DNA of 64,000 nucleotides from an uncultured Dorea sp. (GTDB taxonomy: Bacteria > Bacillota > Clostridia > Lachnospirales > Lachnospiraceae), in contig CAJUTH010000013.1 in assembly GCA_910589275.1 (NCBI GenBank), positions 1 to 64,000 of the forward strand, given 5' to 3'. The notes under the pieces are model-generated. The model worked only from the letters and a program-made list of their open reading frames with translations. It did not search any database and was not told the DNA's origin. Shown here in pieces: positions 17,186 through 26,241 of this stretch. Each line of letters begins with the position of its first letter. The stretch's first letter is position 1. The position numbers were made by a program, and so were the translations under genes.

Positions 17186-19231
17186 TTATTCATCATTATC
17201 TATGTTTCCATAAACTGCCGCGGAATGCGCTTCCATATGAACCAAAACGCTGCCTCCGTTAATCGGACAGACAGAATGCTGAACCGTATATCCGTCATTC
17301 GAACTATATACCAGCCTTTGCAGCGCTCCTTCTATGGGAAATTCAGCAAGCTGCACCGGTATCTGTACCTGTACGTCATCCTCCCCGCCGTTCACAATTA
17401 TTATAAACTGATTCTCAATATCAAACCGCGCATACGCAAGCGCAGAACCCTCTACGGTGAGAATTTTAATCGAACCGGTCCGAAATGTCTGGTACTGCTT
17501 GTGGAGCTTTATCATAATTTTATGAAACTCAATCAATTCCTTATCTTCTCCGCCCCATGGATATGTCCTCCGGTTGTCCGGATCCGTAAAACCGCAGAGC
17601 CCCGCTTCATCGCCGTAGTACACGGTAGGCGCTCCCACCCAGGTCATCTGCATCATTACGGCCTGACGCATAACGGCCACATTTACATTCTTTTCCGCAT
17701 CCTCCGGGCTATGATTTCCAATTCTTCCAACTACATGATTCGTTCTAGTCAGAAACCGGGAATGATCATGATTGGACAGTTCATTCATAGCCGTCTGCAG
17801 CGAAGGCGTCATATAGCATGCCATATTATGGGAAATCGAGTGGACAAACGCGTAAGCATTTCCTCTTAAGTCCGCCCGTTCCTCATCACTGTGCTTTTCC
17901 ATGCCTGTCAGGAACCAGGTAACCGGCTCCATAAAAGCATCGTAATTCATAACAGAATCCCACTCGTCGCCCTCTAACCATTCCTTTGGATCGCCATAGT
18001 GCTCTGCTAGAATTAAGGCATTGGGATTGGCTTCCTTTACCGCCTTGCGGAATTTTTTCCAAAATTCATGATTATACTCCTTATCATGTCCTAAGTCCGC
18101 CGCCACATCCAGCCGCCACCCGTCTACATTGTACGGCGGCGACACCCATTTCCGACCAATCTGCAGCATATATTCCACCAAAGACTCCGAGGCTTCGTAA
18201 TTCAGCTTCGGCAAGGTATCATGCCCCCACCATCCGTCATAATTTCCATTATCCGGCCATGCATCGTCTCCGGAATCCCTAAAGTCAAAATACGAGCGGT
18301 ACGGGCTGTCAGCCGACACATAGGCCCCGGCCTCAAATCCCTCTCTGCCCTCATAAATACGTTCCCTATCCATCCATTTATGAAAGGAACCGCAATGATT
18401 GAACACGCCGTCCAGAATCACTTTCATTCCTCTCTCATGAATCTCCTCAACCAGCTCTGCAAAAAAACGATTGCTCGCCTCCAAATTTTCCCAGTCCGTC
18501 ACCCGCTTCTGGTATCTGGCTGCACGAAAACCTTCCGGGCTGTCCGCTTCTGATTCGTCCAAATCGTTTATAATCACGCCGAAATGCGGATCAATATAAT
18601 CATAATCCTGATTGTCATACTTATGATTTGACGGAGATACAAACAGCGGATTGAAATAGATCACCTCTACCCCCAGATCCTGCAGGTAATCCAGCTTATC
18701 CTTTACCCCCTGCAGGTCTCCGCCGTAGAAATTCCGCACGTCCATGGCGGCCGGGGTCTGATTCCAGTCTTTTATTGCCTTCACCGGTTCATTGATATAA
18801 TAATATTCATGATCCACCACATCATTCGTGGGATCCCCTTTGCGGAAACGGTCTGTAAAAATCTGATACATAACCGCGCCCTTTGCCCAGTCAGGAGTTG
18901 TAAAACCGGGACAAATCCGAAATGCATAGTCATCTACGATTCCATCGCACACTCCATACTGGTTATAATAAACAATCTCATCGCCCTTCTGTATACGGAA
19001 GCAGTATTGCATTGCCTCCTCGCCTAATTCCCGGTAAATCCGATAGTAATCAAATCCCTGCACTGTATCCGCTTTTTCCATTTCATAATAATTTCCATTT
19101 GTATACAGCGCCACACTATCTGCATCATCGGCTGCCGTCCGAAACAAAAACTTTACTGTCTCGGATGGTTTCGGCTCCGGCGGTATTACATAATTCCCTG
19201 TCCCATCGCAAAATAAAGCCTCTCTGTTCAT
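17186..19231 (-). CDS. GH13 family glycosidase (neopullulanase/alpha-amylase type)
   Basis: The protein has 681 residues and no signal peptide, so it is cytoplasmic. An N-terminal beta domain (~1-110, CBM34-like) precedes the TIM barrel. The four GH13 regions are visible: DGVFNHCG, GWRLDVA with the nucleophile Asp, ILAEHY with the acid/base Glu, and NHDHSR with the third Asp. It would hydrolyse alpha-1,4 or alpha-1,6 linkages in malto-oligosaccharides or glycogen fragments. Its ATG overlaps the ftsH stop (ATGA, 4 bp), so it is translationally coupled to ftsH, an uncommon partner. Confidence 0.88.
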   Translation of the reverse strand: MNREALFCDGTGNYVIPPEPKPSETVKFLFRTAADDADSVALYTNGNYYEMEKADTVQGFDYYRIYRELGEEAMQYCFRIQKGDEIVYYNQYGVCDGIVDDYAFRICPGFTTPDWAKGAVMYQIFTDRFRKGDPTNDVVDHEYYYINEPVKAIKDWNQTPAAMDVRNFYGGDLQGVKDKLDYLQDLGVEVIYFNPLFVSPSNHKYDNQDYDYIDPHFGVIINDLDESEADSPEGFRAARYQKRVTDWENLEASNRFFAELVEEIHERGMKVILDGVFNHCGSFHKWMDRERIYEGREGFEAGAYVSADSPYRSYFDFRDSGDDAWPDNGNYDGWWGHDTLPKLNYEASESLVEYMLQIGRKWVSPPYNVDGWRLDVAADLGHDKEYNHEFWKKFRKAVKEANPNALILAEHYGDPKEWLEGDEWDSVMNYDAFMEPVTWFLTGMEKHSDEERADLRGNAYAFVHSISHNMACYMTPSLQTAMNELSNHDHSRFLTRTNHVVGRIGNHSPEDAEKNVNVAVMRQAVMMQMTWVGAPTVYYGDEAGLCGFTDPDNRRTYPWGGEDKELIEFHKIMIKLHKQYQTFRTGSIKILTVEGSALAYARFDIENQFIIIVNGGEDDVQVQIPVQLAEFPIEGALQRLVYSSNDGYTVQHSVCPINGGSVLVHMEAHSAAVYGNIDNDE

Positions 19232-21087
19232 ATAACCCCCAACTCTTCCGAGACTTCCGACACTTCCAAACCGTCAAACAGCGCCTCAAATTCTTCTCTA
19301 GTAATTTTCTCTTTCTCTAATAGTAATTGCGCGCAGTCACTCAATACCTGATGGTATTTGCGGATAATATTCCTTGCCCGCTGATAACATTCATCAATAA
19401 TCCGCTTTATTTCCTGATCAATGGTTCCTGCCACGTCTTCTCCATAGCCCCTCTGGGTATGGACAAGGTCTCTTCCAATGAATACTTCATCGCTGTCGCT
19501 GTCATAATTGATCAGTCCAAGCTTTTCAGACATGCCAAATTTTGTTACCATAGACCTTGCGATCCCGGTTGCCTGCTTAATATCCTGAGACGCCCCGGTC
19601 GTAATATCGCCAAATACCTCTTCCTCGGCGATACGTCCTCCAAGAGCAACCGTAATATCCTGAAGCATCTTGCCTCTGGTATTGAACATCTCATCCTTTT
19701 CCGGCAGCGGCATCGTATAGCCCGCCGCCCCCATACCGGTCGGTATGATAGACACGCTATACACTGGTCCTACGTCCGGCAGAACATGAAATAGAATCGC
19801 ATGGCCCGCCTCATGGTATGCCGTAATCTTCTTCTCTTTCTCGGAAATAACCCTGCTTTTCTTTTCGGCGCCGATTCCCACTTTTACAAAAGCATGGCGG
19901 ATATCCGACTGACGGATATAAACCCGTCCTTCCTTTGCCGCAAGAATCGCCGCTTCATTCAGAAGATTCTCCAGATCCGCCCCTGTAAAGCCTGCCGTCG
20001 TCTGGGCAATCTGCTTCAAATCCACATCATCTCCCAGCGGCTTGCCCTTGGCATGAACCTTTAGGATATCTTCTCTGCCCTGAATATCCGGGCGGCCTAC
20101 CGATACCTTTCTGTCAAAACGTCCCGGCCTTAAAATCGCGGGATCCAGAATATCCACGCGGTTGGTAGCCGACATCACAATAATTCCCTCGTTAACGCCA
20201 AATCCATCCATCTCGACAAGGAGCTGATTCAGCGTCTGCTCTCTCTCGTCATGGCCGCCTCCCATGCCGGTGCCGCGGCGTCTCGCCACCGCGTCAATCT
20301 CATCGATAAATATAATACAAGGTGCATTTTTCTTGGCGTCCTCAAACAAATCTCTGACACGCGACGCGCCTACGCCTACAAACATCTCTACAAAGTCCGA
20401 ACCGGAAATCGTAAAGAACGGCACTCCCGCTTCCCCGGCAACCGCCTTGGCAAGCAATGTCTTACCGGTTCCGGGCGGTCCCACCAAAAGAACGCCCTTC
20501 GGGATTCTTGCTCCCACCTGAATATATTTCTTAGGAGCTTTTAAAAAGTCGACGATCTCCTCTAGTTCTTCCTTCTCTTCCTGAAGTCCCGCCACATCGG
20601 CAAAGGTTACTTTTTTATTTCCCGTATGGAGCTTCGCGCGGTTCTTGCCAAAATTCATCGCCTTACTGTTGGCGCCGTTCTGCCTGTTCATCAGATAAAA
20701 CAGCAGCAAAACTCCGGCAAGCATGACCATCACCGGGAAAACCGTCGTCATGAGCCAGTTTTCTTCCGGTATATCATTCATCCTAAATTCAGCCTTCTGC
20801 TCCTTTAAATATTCACAGATATCATTGACATCTGACACATAGAGCGTCCACTCTTCTCTGTCTTCCCCGCCCTTACGGGTAAGCTCAACCCGCCCTGTAG
20901 GAACATCCCGGTTCTGTACCACCACAATGTTTTCAGCCTGTCCTCTTTCAACGATATTGTAAAATTCCTGATATGTCAGTTGTCTCCCCTGCTGCTCAAT
21001 CTGATTCGTAAACCAGAGCGCACCGAATATTATAACGATAAGCAGCAGAAAAGTTATGCCTCCTGGTCCCTTTCTTCTATTATCCAA
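19228..21087 (-). CDS. ftsH: ATP-dependent zinc metalloprotease FtsH
   Basis: The protein has 619 residues. Two N-terminal membrane helices (about 8-25 and 112-132) flank a small outer domain. The AAA module has Walker A GPPGTGKT, Walker B CIIFIDEID and SRH NRVDILDPAILRPGRFDRK. The zinc protease motif is HEAGH, with the third ligand in the ASQDIKQAT region. It degrades unneeded membrane and regulatory proteins. The start is a TTG at 21087 behind AGGAGG; no upstream ATG exists before the hpt stop. Gene order hpt-ftsH matches Bacillus. Confidence 0.96.
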   Translation of the reverse strand: MDNRRKGPGGITFLLLIVIIFGALWFTNQIEQQGRQLTYQEFYNIVERGQAENIVVVQNRDVPTGRVELTRKGGEDREEWTLYVSDVNDICEYLKEQKAEFRMNDIPEENWLMTTVFPVMVMLAGVLLLFYLMNRQNGANSKAMNFGKNRAKLHTGNKKVTFADVAGLQEEKEELEEIVDFLKAPKKYIQVGARIPKGVLLVGPPGTGKTLLAKAVAGEAGVPFFTISGSDFVEMFVGVGASRVRDLFEDAKKNAPCIIFIDEIDAVARRRGTGMGGGHDEREQTLNQLLVEMDGFGVNEGIIVMSATNRVDILDPAILRPGRFDRKVSVGRPDIQGREDILKVHAKGKPLGDDVDLKQIAQTTAGFTGADLENLLNEAAILAAKEGRVYIRQSDIRHAFVKVGIGAEKKSRVISEKEKKITAYHEAGHAILFHVLPDVGPVYSVSIIPTGMGAAGYTMPLPEKDEMFNTRGKMLQDITVALGGRIAEEEVFGDITTGASQDIKQATGIARSMVTKFGMSEKLGLINYDSDSDEVFIGRDLVHTQRGYGEDVAGTIDQEIKRIIDECYQRARNIIRKYHQVLSDCAQLLLEKEKITREEFEALFDGLEVSEVSEELGVI

Positions 21088-21102
21088 ACCTGTATACTCC
21101 TC

Positions 21103-21630
21103 CTACTCTGCCCCTTCCACTACGCCAATATATGGAAGGTTTCTATATTTTTGCGCATAATCCAGACCATATCCCACTACAAATTCATCTGGAATATTAA
21201 ACCCCACATAATCCACATTTACCTGTTTTACCCGCCTTTCCGGCTTATCAAGAAGTGTGCAGAGACGGATACTTGCCGGATTCCTCTTCTCAAGCAGCTC
21301 GATCAGATGATAAAGAGTCCGTCCCGAATCAATAATATCCTCTACGATTAATACATCCTTACCCTCTAATGGTTCATCCAGATCTTTGACAATCTTCACC
21401 ACGCCGCTTGACTTTGTATCAGCCCCATAGCTGGAAACACTCATAAAATCCATGCTCACCGGAATCGTTATCCGCTTGGCAAGCTCACACATAAAGAACA
21501 CTCCGCCCTTTAGTATGCAGATTAAATGTATCTCTTTCCCTTCATAATCCTTGCTGATCTGCTCTCCGATTTCACATATCTTCTTATCCACGTCTTTTTC
21601 AGACACCAATACCCGAATCGTCTCTGCCAT
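21103..21630 (-). CDS. hpt: Hypoxanthine phosphoribosyltransferase
   Basis: The protein has 175 residues from the ATG at 21630 (GGAGG upstream); the longer ORF reads back through tilS and is rejected. The PRPP-binding motif is VLIVEDIIDSGRTL. The flexible loop is MDFMSVSSYGADTKSSG, and the base-binding region is VDYVGFNIPDEFVVGYGLDY. It salvages hypoxanthine and guanine to IMP and GMP. It starts 4 bp after tilS, as in the conserved tilS-hpt-ftsH cluster. Confidence 0.96.
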   Translation of the reverse strand: MAETIRVLVSEKDVDKKICEIGEQISKDYEGKEIHLICILKGGVFFMCELAKRITIPVSMDFMSVSSYGADTKSSGVVKIVKDLDEPLEGKDVLIVEDIIDSGRTLYHLIELLEKRNPASIRLCTLLDKPERRVKQVNVDYVGFNIPDEFVVGYGLDYAQKYRNLPYIGVVEGAE

Positions 21631-21634
21631 CCCT

Positions 21635-23041
21635 TTATCCTCCGTAATGATCAAAACTAATTTCCAAAATCCTTTTGGTTTCCTTAGTAACCTGATACCT
21701 CTTGCTCTGCCTGTATCCGACAATCCACAGAATCTCCGACCCTTCAGCAACCAGCGGAACGTAACCTCTCCGGTCTCCCGGCACTTTCTCATTAATAAAA
21801 TAAGACTTTATCTTCTGGGTATGCCCATGCTGGTCAATCGCCAGATAATCTCCCGGTTTCCGGGTTCTAAGAACAATGCCACTCTGTATTATATCATAGT
21901 TAAACCATTTCGTGTAGGGGCGTTTCTCAAATGTATCCGGGATTTCTCTGCAATGAAAAATCCTGATATGCACACCGCCTTCTAGCTCCTTTGCCATATC
22001 TGGTTCATCCCCGCCGCACAGCAAAAGCTCCTTCTTATCATCAGCCGCGTCCGCCTTCTGTTCCTGCCCTCTTCCGGCAACATAAATATCCTGATATCTC
22101 CGCTCAGCCTTCAGCCCAAAGGGAAGCGTACAACTCTTCCCTGTCTGTCTGCCGACAAGCCCTTCCACTGACCTGATATGGACAGCCTCGATATTCTTCG
22201 CCTCTCCTGCCGCTTCTTTAAGAAGCTTTTGAATTAAATAGGGTCTGACAGCTTTGTCAACCTTCTCAAATTTCCTAATATTCAGCAGATATGCGCCATC
22301 CTGAACTGACACGCAGGTTTTCCACAAGTCTTCTGTCTGCCGGTCAATATACCCTTTCAGAGCCTCTATCTGTTCAGACAGCTCCAGCATATGTTCTACT
22401 GTTTTCCGATTGATTTCCGATTCTAAATATGGCAGGATATGATTCCTGATCCGGTTTCTGGCATAGATATCTTCCTGATTGGTTGAATCCTTACAGCTTA
22501 AAATCCCTTCCGTCTTCAGGTATTCTTCAATCTCCGCCTTTCGGACAATCAACAGCGGACGGATATATTCACCTGCCACAGGACGTATTCCGGTCATTCC
22601 CTGAATCCCGGTTCCTCTCGCCATATGAAGAAGCATTGTCTCCGCATTATCATCCATATGATGGGCCAGTGCGATCTTTGTCCCCCCATATTCTCGAACC
22701 GCCTCCCGGTAGGCCCTCCGCCTTACTTCCCGGCCAGCCTCCTCTGTGGATAGCCCATGCTTCCCTGCATAAGCGGCCACGTCCTCCGTTACTATCTTCA
22801 GCGGAACACCCATTTTCCGGCAGAAATCTATTACAAACTGTTCATCCCTGTCGGCCTCCGCCCCTCGAAGACAGTGGTTTACATGGACTGCCGCCATGCC
22901 AAACCTCTGCTCAGACTGAAGCTTATTTAAAACACAAAGAAGGCATATAGAATCCGGTCCTCCCGATACGCCTGCAACAACCATATCCGATTCATGAAGC
23001 ATATGGTACTTTCGCACATACGCCTTTATCTTTTCATACAT
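21635..23041 (-). CDS. tilS: tRNA(Ile)-lysidine synthetase
   Basis: The protein has 468 residues. The PP-loop SGGPDS is at 26-31, followed by AVHVNHCLRGAEADRDEQFV and ALAHHMDDNAETML. The C-terminal TilS domain ends with LWIVGYRQSKRYQVT. It converts C34 of tRNA-Ile(CAT) to lysidine so that AUA is read correctly. The ATG at 23041 has only a weak ribosome binding site. It is part of the spoIIE-tilS-hpt-ftsH run. Confidence 0.94.
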   Translation of the reverse strand: MYEKIKAYVRKYHMLHESDMVVAGVSGGPDSICLLCVLNKLQSEQRFGMAAVHVNHCLRGAEADRDEQFVIDFCRKMGVPLKIVTEDVAAYAGKHGLSTEEAGREVRRRAYREAVREYGGTKIALAHHMDDNAETMLLHMARGTGIQGMTGIRPVAGEYIRPLLIVRKAEIEEYLKTEGILSCKDSTNQEDIYARNRIRNHILPYLESEINRKTVEHMLELSEQIEALKGYIDRQTEDLWKTCVSVQDGAYLLNIRKFEKVDKAVRPYLIQKLLKEAAGEAKNIEAVHIRSVEGLVGRQTGKSCTLPFGLKAERRYQDIYVAGRGQEQKADAADDKKELLLCGGDEPDMAKELEGGVHIRIFHCREIPDTFEKRPYTKWFNYDIIQSGIVLRTRKPGDYLAIDQHGHTQKIKSYFINEKVPGDRRGYVPLVAEGSEILWIVGYRQSKRYQVTKETKRILEISFDHYGG

Positions 23042-23165
23042 AGGTATTTCTTATCACAGCTCCCCATAAAATGAATCGCCCGCCGTTTACCATGCCGCTT
23101 CACAGCGCTACTGCACGGCTGAAATTATTTTACATACTATTTCCAGAAAATGCAACCCCTGATTC

Positions 23166-24569
23166 TTATAATTCCCATACGCCGATTACGATAACCGTCA
23201 TATCGTCCATTGGCGCCTCGCCGGTCCACTCTAATACCTGCTCTAATATATAATGCGCCATCTCCTTCGGGTTCTGGCTTCTCGTTCCTTTGATGAAGGT
23301 TCCGATCAAAGACTCCTGTTCTCCTACCGGCAGGGCATCCGTCACTCCATCCGTCACCATAATCACAAAATCTCCGTCGTGCAGTTCTCTGCTGATACAA
23401 TCAATCTCAATATTTTGAATAACACCGATTGGAAGCGTAGCAGAAGTTATCTTCTCAATCCGGTCCGAATACCGGATAAATGTTGTTGAAGCTCCGGCTT
23501 TCAACAGCTCGCAGCTCCCCTCATACAAATCAAACACACACATGTCGACTGTAGAAAAATACACCTCTTCCCGGCCCATGACCAGCGCAGTATTCAGAAT
23601 CTGAATCGCCATTTCCATGGGAAATCCCGCCGTGAGAAGCTCCTCCATCATTTCCACCACCATAGCGCTCTCCCGAAACGCCTCTTCGCCGGAGCCCATC
23701 CCGTCCGACAGAACTACTCCTTCCTTTCCTCCGGGAATGGCCGTCATAAGAAATGTATCCCCGGAAATCTGTTCACATCCCTTCCCTATCTTTGCCACCC
23801 CCTGAAGCGTATGGTATCTGGCGCTTTCCCTTATAATAACCGTACTGTATTCTTCCCATATGAGAGGCTGTTCCCCAGTTTCCGGATGCATGGAACGCCC
23901 GGTACAGGCGCTTAAGATTTTTGCCACTTCCTTTGTCGCCACGCACTGTCCCTTCTGCGACTTCAGGGTCAGATGAATCTCATATTTTCCCTTCTCAGAC
24001 ATATAAAATACCGTGCTGATAACCCGGATGCCTACTCTTTTCAACTGGCTGCGTATCTTTTTCTCCAGCCGCTCGTCTGAAAAAATCCCCGCTCCCAATT
24101 GTCTTGCCGTCCTCTGGAGCATATCTGCAAATGAAATCAGGGACATTGCACAGCCCTCTCTGTTCTGTACAATCCGATTATTCCATAACAGCTTCTGCTT
24201 GGCATCGCCAAACACTTCTAAGGTCTCCCGCAGGAATCTGGGCGCCATATCGCATTTTTTCTGAAGCTTTCTCTTTACCTCTGTATTCAGCTCCGCTCCG
24301 TATTCCTCCACCGTACAGAGAATTTCATATACCATCTGGCAGGTATGAATCCGGTTTTCCCCCAGACACCAGTTCCTTTTCTCACAATTTGCACAGACTC
24401 GTTCCGATACCCGAAGGAACATCTCTTCAATCTCATCCTTTGTAAATGTTCCTTTATAATCCTCCAGATACAAAAAAGTCTCCGATAAATGCTTCAGCGA
24501 ATCTGCAAACTTGTCCATCTGGATAATATATGGGTTGGAAAATATTTCTCTGTCCTTTACAATCTCCAT
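23166..24569 (-). CDS. spoIIE: SpoIIE-like PP2C phosphatase lacking the membrane domain
   Basis: The protein has 467 residues from the ATG at 24569 (AGGAGG 6 nt upstream). Full-length SpoIIE is about 800 residues with ten membrane helices. Here only the central region II (Cys-rich VCANCEKRNWCLGE) and the PP2C domain are present: ISGDTFLMT, VVLSDGMGSGEEA, MVTDGVTDAL and PMDDMTVIV. SpoIIE dephosphorylates SpoIIAA-P to switch on sigma-F. The intergenic space up to divIC is only ~160 bp and includes a terminator, so the missing part is not just upstream in another frame. Position between divIC and tilS confirms orthology. Confidence 0.85.
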   Translation of the reverse strand: MEIVKDREIFSNPYIIQMDKFADSLKHLSETFLYLEDYKGTFTKDEIEEMFLRVSERVCANCEKRNWCLGENRIHTCQMVYEILCTVEEYGAELNTEVKRKLQKKCDMAPRFLRETLEVFGDAKQKLLWNNRIVQNREGCAMSLISFADMLQRTARQLGAGIFSDERLEKKIRSQLKRVGIRVISTVFYMSEKGKYEIHLTLKSQKGQCVATKEVAKILSACTGRSMHPETGEQPLIWEEYSTVIIRESARYHTLQGVAKIGKGCEQISGDTFLMTAIPGGKEGVVLSDGMGSGEEAFRESAMVVEMMEELLTAGFPMEMAIQILNTALVMGREEVYFSTVDMCVFDLYEGSCELLKAGASTTFIRYSDRIEKITSATLPIGVIQNIEIDCISRELHDGDFVIMVTDGVTDALPVGEQESLIGTFIKGTRSQNPKEMAHYILEQVLEWTGEAPMDDMTVIVIGVWEL

Positions 24570-24636
24570 ATTCCCCTCCTGCTTCATAAAAGTTCAAAAT
24601 CAAATAGGGACGGCTTATCGCACCCTGCTCGCCGCA

Positions 24637-24679
24637 CAGGGCGCGGGCTGCTCTAACAGCCACCTTCCGCGCGCTCCTG
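24637..24679 (-). other. G+C-rich hairpin in the spoIIE leader
   Basis: CAGG-GCGCGG-GCTG pairs with CAGC-CCGCGC-CCTG across a 6-nt loop with small bulges. It is far more G+C-rich than its surroundings and lies between the divIC terminator and the spoIIE start. It may be a leader structure or a decayed repeat. Confidence 0.45.
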
Positions 24680-24688
24680 CGCATAATA

Positions 24689-24719
24689 AAGAGCATCAGG
24701 GAATCTCCCTGATGCTCTT
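24689..24719 (-). terminator. Terminator after divIC
   Basis: A 14-bp perfect stem AAGAGCATCAGGGA/TCCCTGATGCTCTT with a 3-nt loop, followed by TTTATTAT on the minus strand. It separates divIC from spoIIE, which should therefore have its own promoter. Confidence 0.85.
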
Positions 24720-24732
24720 CTTTTGTACTTTA

Positions 24733-25053
24733 TTATTTTCTCTTAAATATGGTCTCATTCTCATAAATAAGTCCCAGTTTATCTCTAGCAGTTTGCTCAA
24801 CATACTCGTTAGTTCCCACATAATCTTCCATCTGTTCTATTTCCCCGGTCCGCTCTTTCTCTTCCTGAATCTGCGCTTCCAGCTCTGCTTCCTGCTCAAT
24901 ATAGGACTGGTTTTTCGCACGGAGTGAAATGCTGCTAACTGATACAACCGCAACCAACAGCAAAATAACACCGCTTATTCCAAGCACGCTCGACCTATGC
25001 TTCCGCAATCGGCTCCTGCGCCTGTTTACACGACTTTTTTGTTTGATACCCAT
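24733..25053 (-). CDS. divIC: Septum formation protein DivIC/FtsB family
   Basis: The protein has 106 residues: a basic N-terminus, one membrane helix (SVLGISGVILLLVAVVSVSS, about 22-42), a coiled coil of Glu/Gln-rich heptads, and the conserved end YVEQTARDKLGLIYENE. It forms part of the FtsL-DivIC(FtsB)-DivIB complex that activates septal wall synthesis. The position between yabQ and spoIIE matches the Bacillus order. Confidence 0.9.
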   Translation of the reverse strand: MGIKQKSRVNRRRSRLRKHRSSVLGISGVILLLVAVVSVSSISLRAKNQSYIEQEAELEAQIQEEKERTGEIEQMEDYVGTNEYVEQTARDKLGLIYENETIFKRK

Positions 25054-25160
25054 TTTATATACTCCTCATAACCGGCGCCCCCGCCGGACAAACCCCTCAT
25101 CATAGATATTAATACCTTATCCTGTTTTGACATGAATTTCAATACTTTTTTTACGATTTC

Positions 25161-25472
25161 TCATTTCTTTTTTTTATACAATCCAGCCCTTATTTTCCGA
25201 AAAACCCTTCCAGCCAGCATAAACACTAAGAGTCCGGCCCCTGCCCCAATTATGAAATACCAGCGGATACTGCCGCTGCTTGTGCTATAAATCTGCACAA
25301 ATATGTATATTGCCGTGCCAACCCAGTATATTCCATCCTCTACTGCAATCACTGATAGAGAATGAGGAATTACCCTGCGCAGCTTCCTAATGCAGAGATA
25401 TGCGCAGGCTGCAGTCATTCCTGTCAAAAAAGCCGTCAAAAAAGCAGCTATTTCCGTTCTCAGACCCTGCAT
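25161..25472 (-). CDS. yabQ: Spore cortex biosynthesis protein YabQ
   Basis: The protein has 103 residues with three hydrophobic segments (AFLTAFLTGMTAACAYLCI, YWVGTAIYIFVQIYS, WYFIIGAGAGLLVFMLAGRV) and a lysine-rich tail, as in YabQ. It is needed for cortex formation in Bacillus, in the mother-cell membrane. It lies directly downstream of yabP. Confidence 0.88.
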   Translation of the reverse strand: MQGLRTEIAAFLTAFLTGMTAACAYLCIRKLRRVIPHSLSVIAVEDGIYWVGTAIYIFVQIYSTSSGSIRWYFIIGAGAGLLVFMLAGRVFRKIRAGLYKKKK

Positions 25473-25490
25473 AGCTTCACACTTCCCAAG

Positions 25491-25775
25491 CTAACGAAAC
25501 AGCTTGCCAAGAAATGACTCCCCATTTTTCGCCTGTTGATGTACCTCAGAATAGGCAAAACTATCAATATTTCCCGACAGATCCACTTCGCCCTTTTCTA
25601 GATTCAGCCGATTCACATGCATATCCGTTCCCTTAACCATCAGCATTCCCTGCTCGGTCTCCAGCAATATTTCATTCAAATCAAAAGATAAAACATCCAG
25701 CACTCCCGTTACCAGACTGGTCTTACGGTTGTTTACCACCAGTTTGTGCGTACCGCCCGCCTGCTTTTCATCCAT
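25491..25775 (-). CDS. yabP: Sporulation protein YabP
   Basis: The protein has 94 residues: HKLVVNNRKTSLVTGVLDVL, SFDLNEILLETEQGMLMVKG and VNRLNLEKGEVDLSGNIDSF, the YabP/YqfC fold. It is required for cortex and coat assembly under sigma-E in Bacillus. It sits between rqcP and yabQ. Confidence 0.92.
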   Translation of the reverse strand: MDEKQAGGTHKLVVNNRKTSLVTGVLDVLSFDLNEILLETEQGMLMVKGTDMHVNRLNLEKGEVDLSGNIDSFAYSEVHQQAKNGESFLGKLFR

Positions 25776-25825
25776 TTATTATCACAACCTTTCTAAACAA
25801 AATTATGCCCGGCTGTGAATAATTA

Positions 25826-26065
25826 TTACAAATATTTAAACAGTTCCTTTGCTTCTTCCTTTTTCGTGGTATCCCTGATTTCCAAAACTTCTACTTTAAC
25901 AGTTCTTGTGCCGAACTGAATCTCAATCACATCACCGGGTTTCACCTTTGCAGATGCTTTTGCCACGGCGCCGTTCACCAATACCCTCCCCGCGTCGCAG
26001 GCCTCGTTGGCCACCGTCCTTCTCTTAATCAATCTAGATACCTTCAAAAATTTATCTAACCGCAT
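25826..26065 (-). CDS. rqcP: S4-domain ribosome quality control protein RqcP
   Basis: The protein has 79 residues from the ATG at 26065 (GGGAG upstream). It is essentially one S4 RNA-binding domain: MRLDKFLKVSRLIKRRTVAN and EACDAGRVLVNGAVAKASAK. In Bacillus this protein (YabO/HslR-like) binds stalled 50S subunits with RqcH and helps add Ala tails. It leads the yabP-yabQ-divIC run. Confidence 0.9.
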   Translation of the reverse strand: MRLDKFLKVSRLIKRRTVANEACDAGRVLVNGAVAKASAKVKPGDVIEIQFGTRTVKVEVLEIRDTTKKEEAKELFKYL

Positions 26066-26124
26066 CTTTCTTCTCCCTTCCTGTCTTATAAAAAGTGTGC
26101 GCATCCCCCGGAGGGGTATTTGAC

Positions 26125-26181
26125 TTCATAGGAAAGGCCAGATACTTTAGTGCTTCACAGCGACAAGAACTTTCCTATGAA
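26125..26181. repeat. Inverted repeat of unknown role
   Basis: TTCATAGGAAAG (26125-26136) and CTTTCCTATGAA (26170-26181) are a perfect 12-bp inverted repeat around a 33-nt loop, between the HU terminator and rqcP. It could be a leader hairpin or a regulator site. Confidence 0.5.
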
Positions 26182-26190
26182 ATAAAGAAT

Positions 26191-26213
26191 GGCATCGGGT
26201 GGATCCCGATGCC
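26191..26213 (-). terminator. Terminator of the HU gene
   Basis: GGCATCGGG/CCCGATGCC, a 9-bp stem with a 5-nt loop, followed on the minus strand by ATTCTTTATTT. It lies ~30 bp after the HU stop. Confidence 0.75.
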
Positions 26214-26241
26214 TCTGTATACATGCTTAAATCAAACCTTC

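Noticed and set aside
21631..21792. Hpt N-terminal extension of 54 residues
   Set aside because: It is out-of-frame tilS sequence; ATG 21630 has GGAGG and gives the normal length.
24454..24696. 80-codon ORF upstream of spoIIE as the missing membrane part in another frame
   Set aside because: It is not hydrophobic, it includes the terminator and G+C-rich hairpin, and it ends inside spoIIE in the wrong frame.
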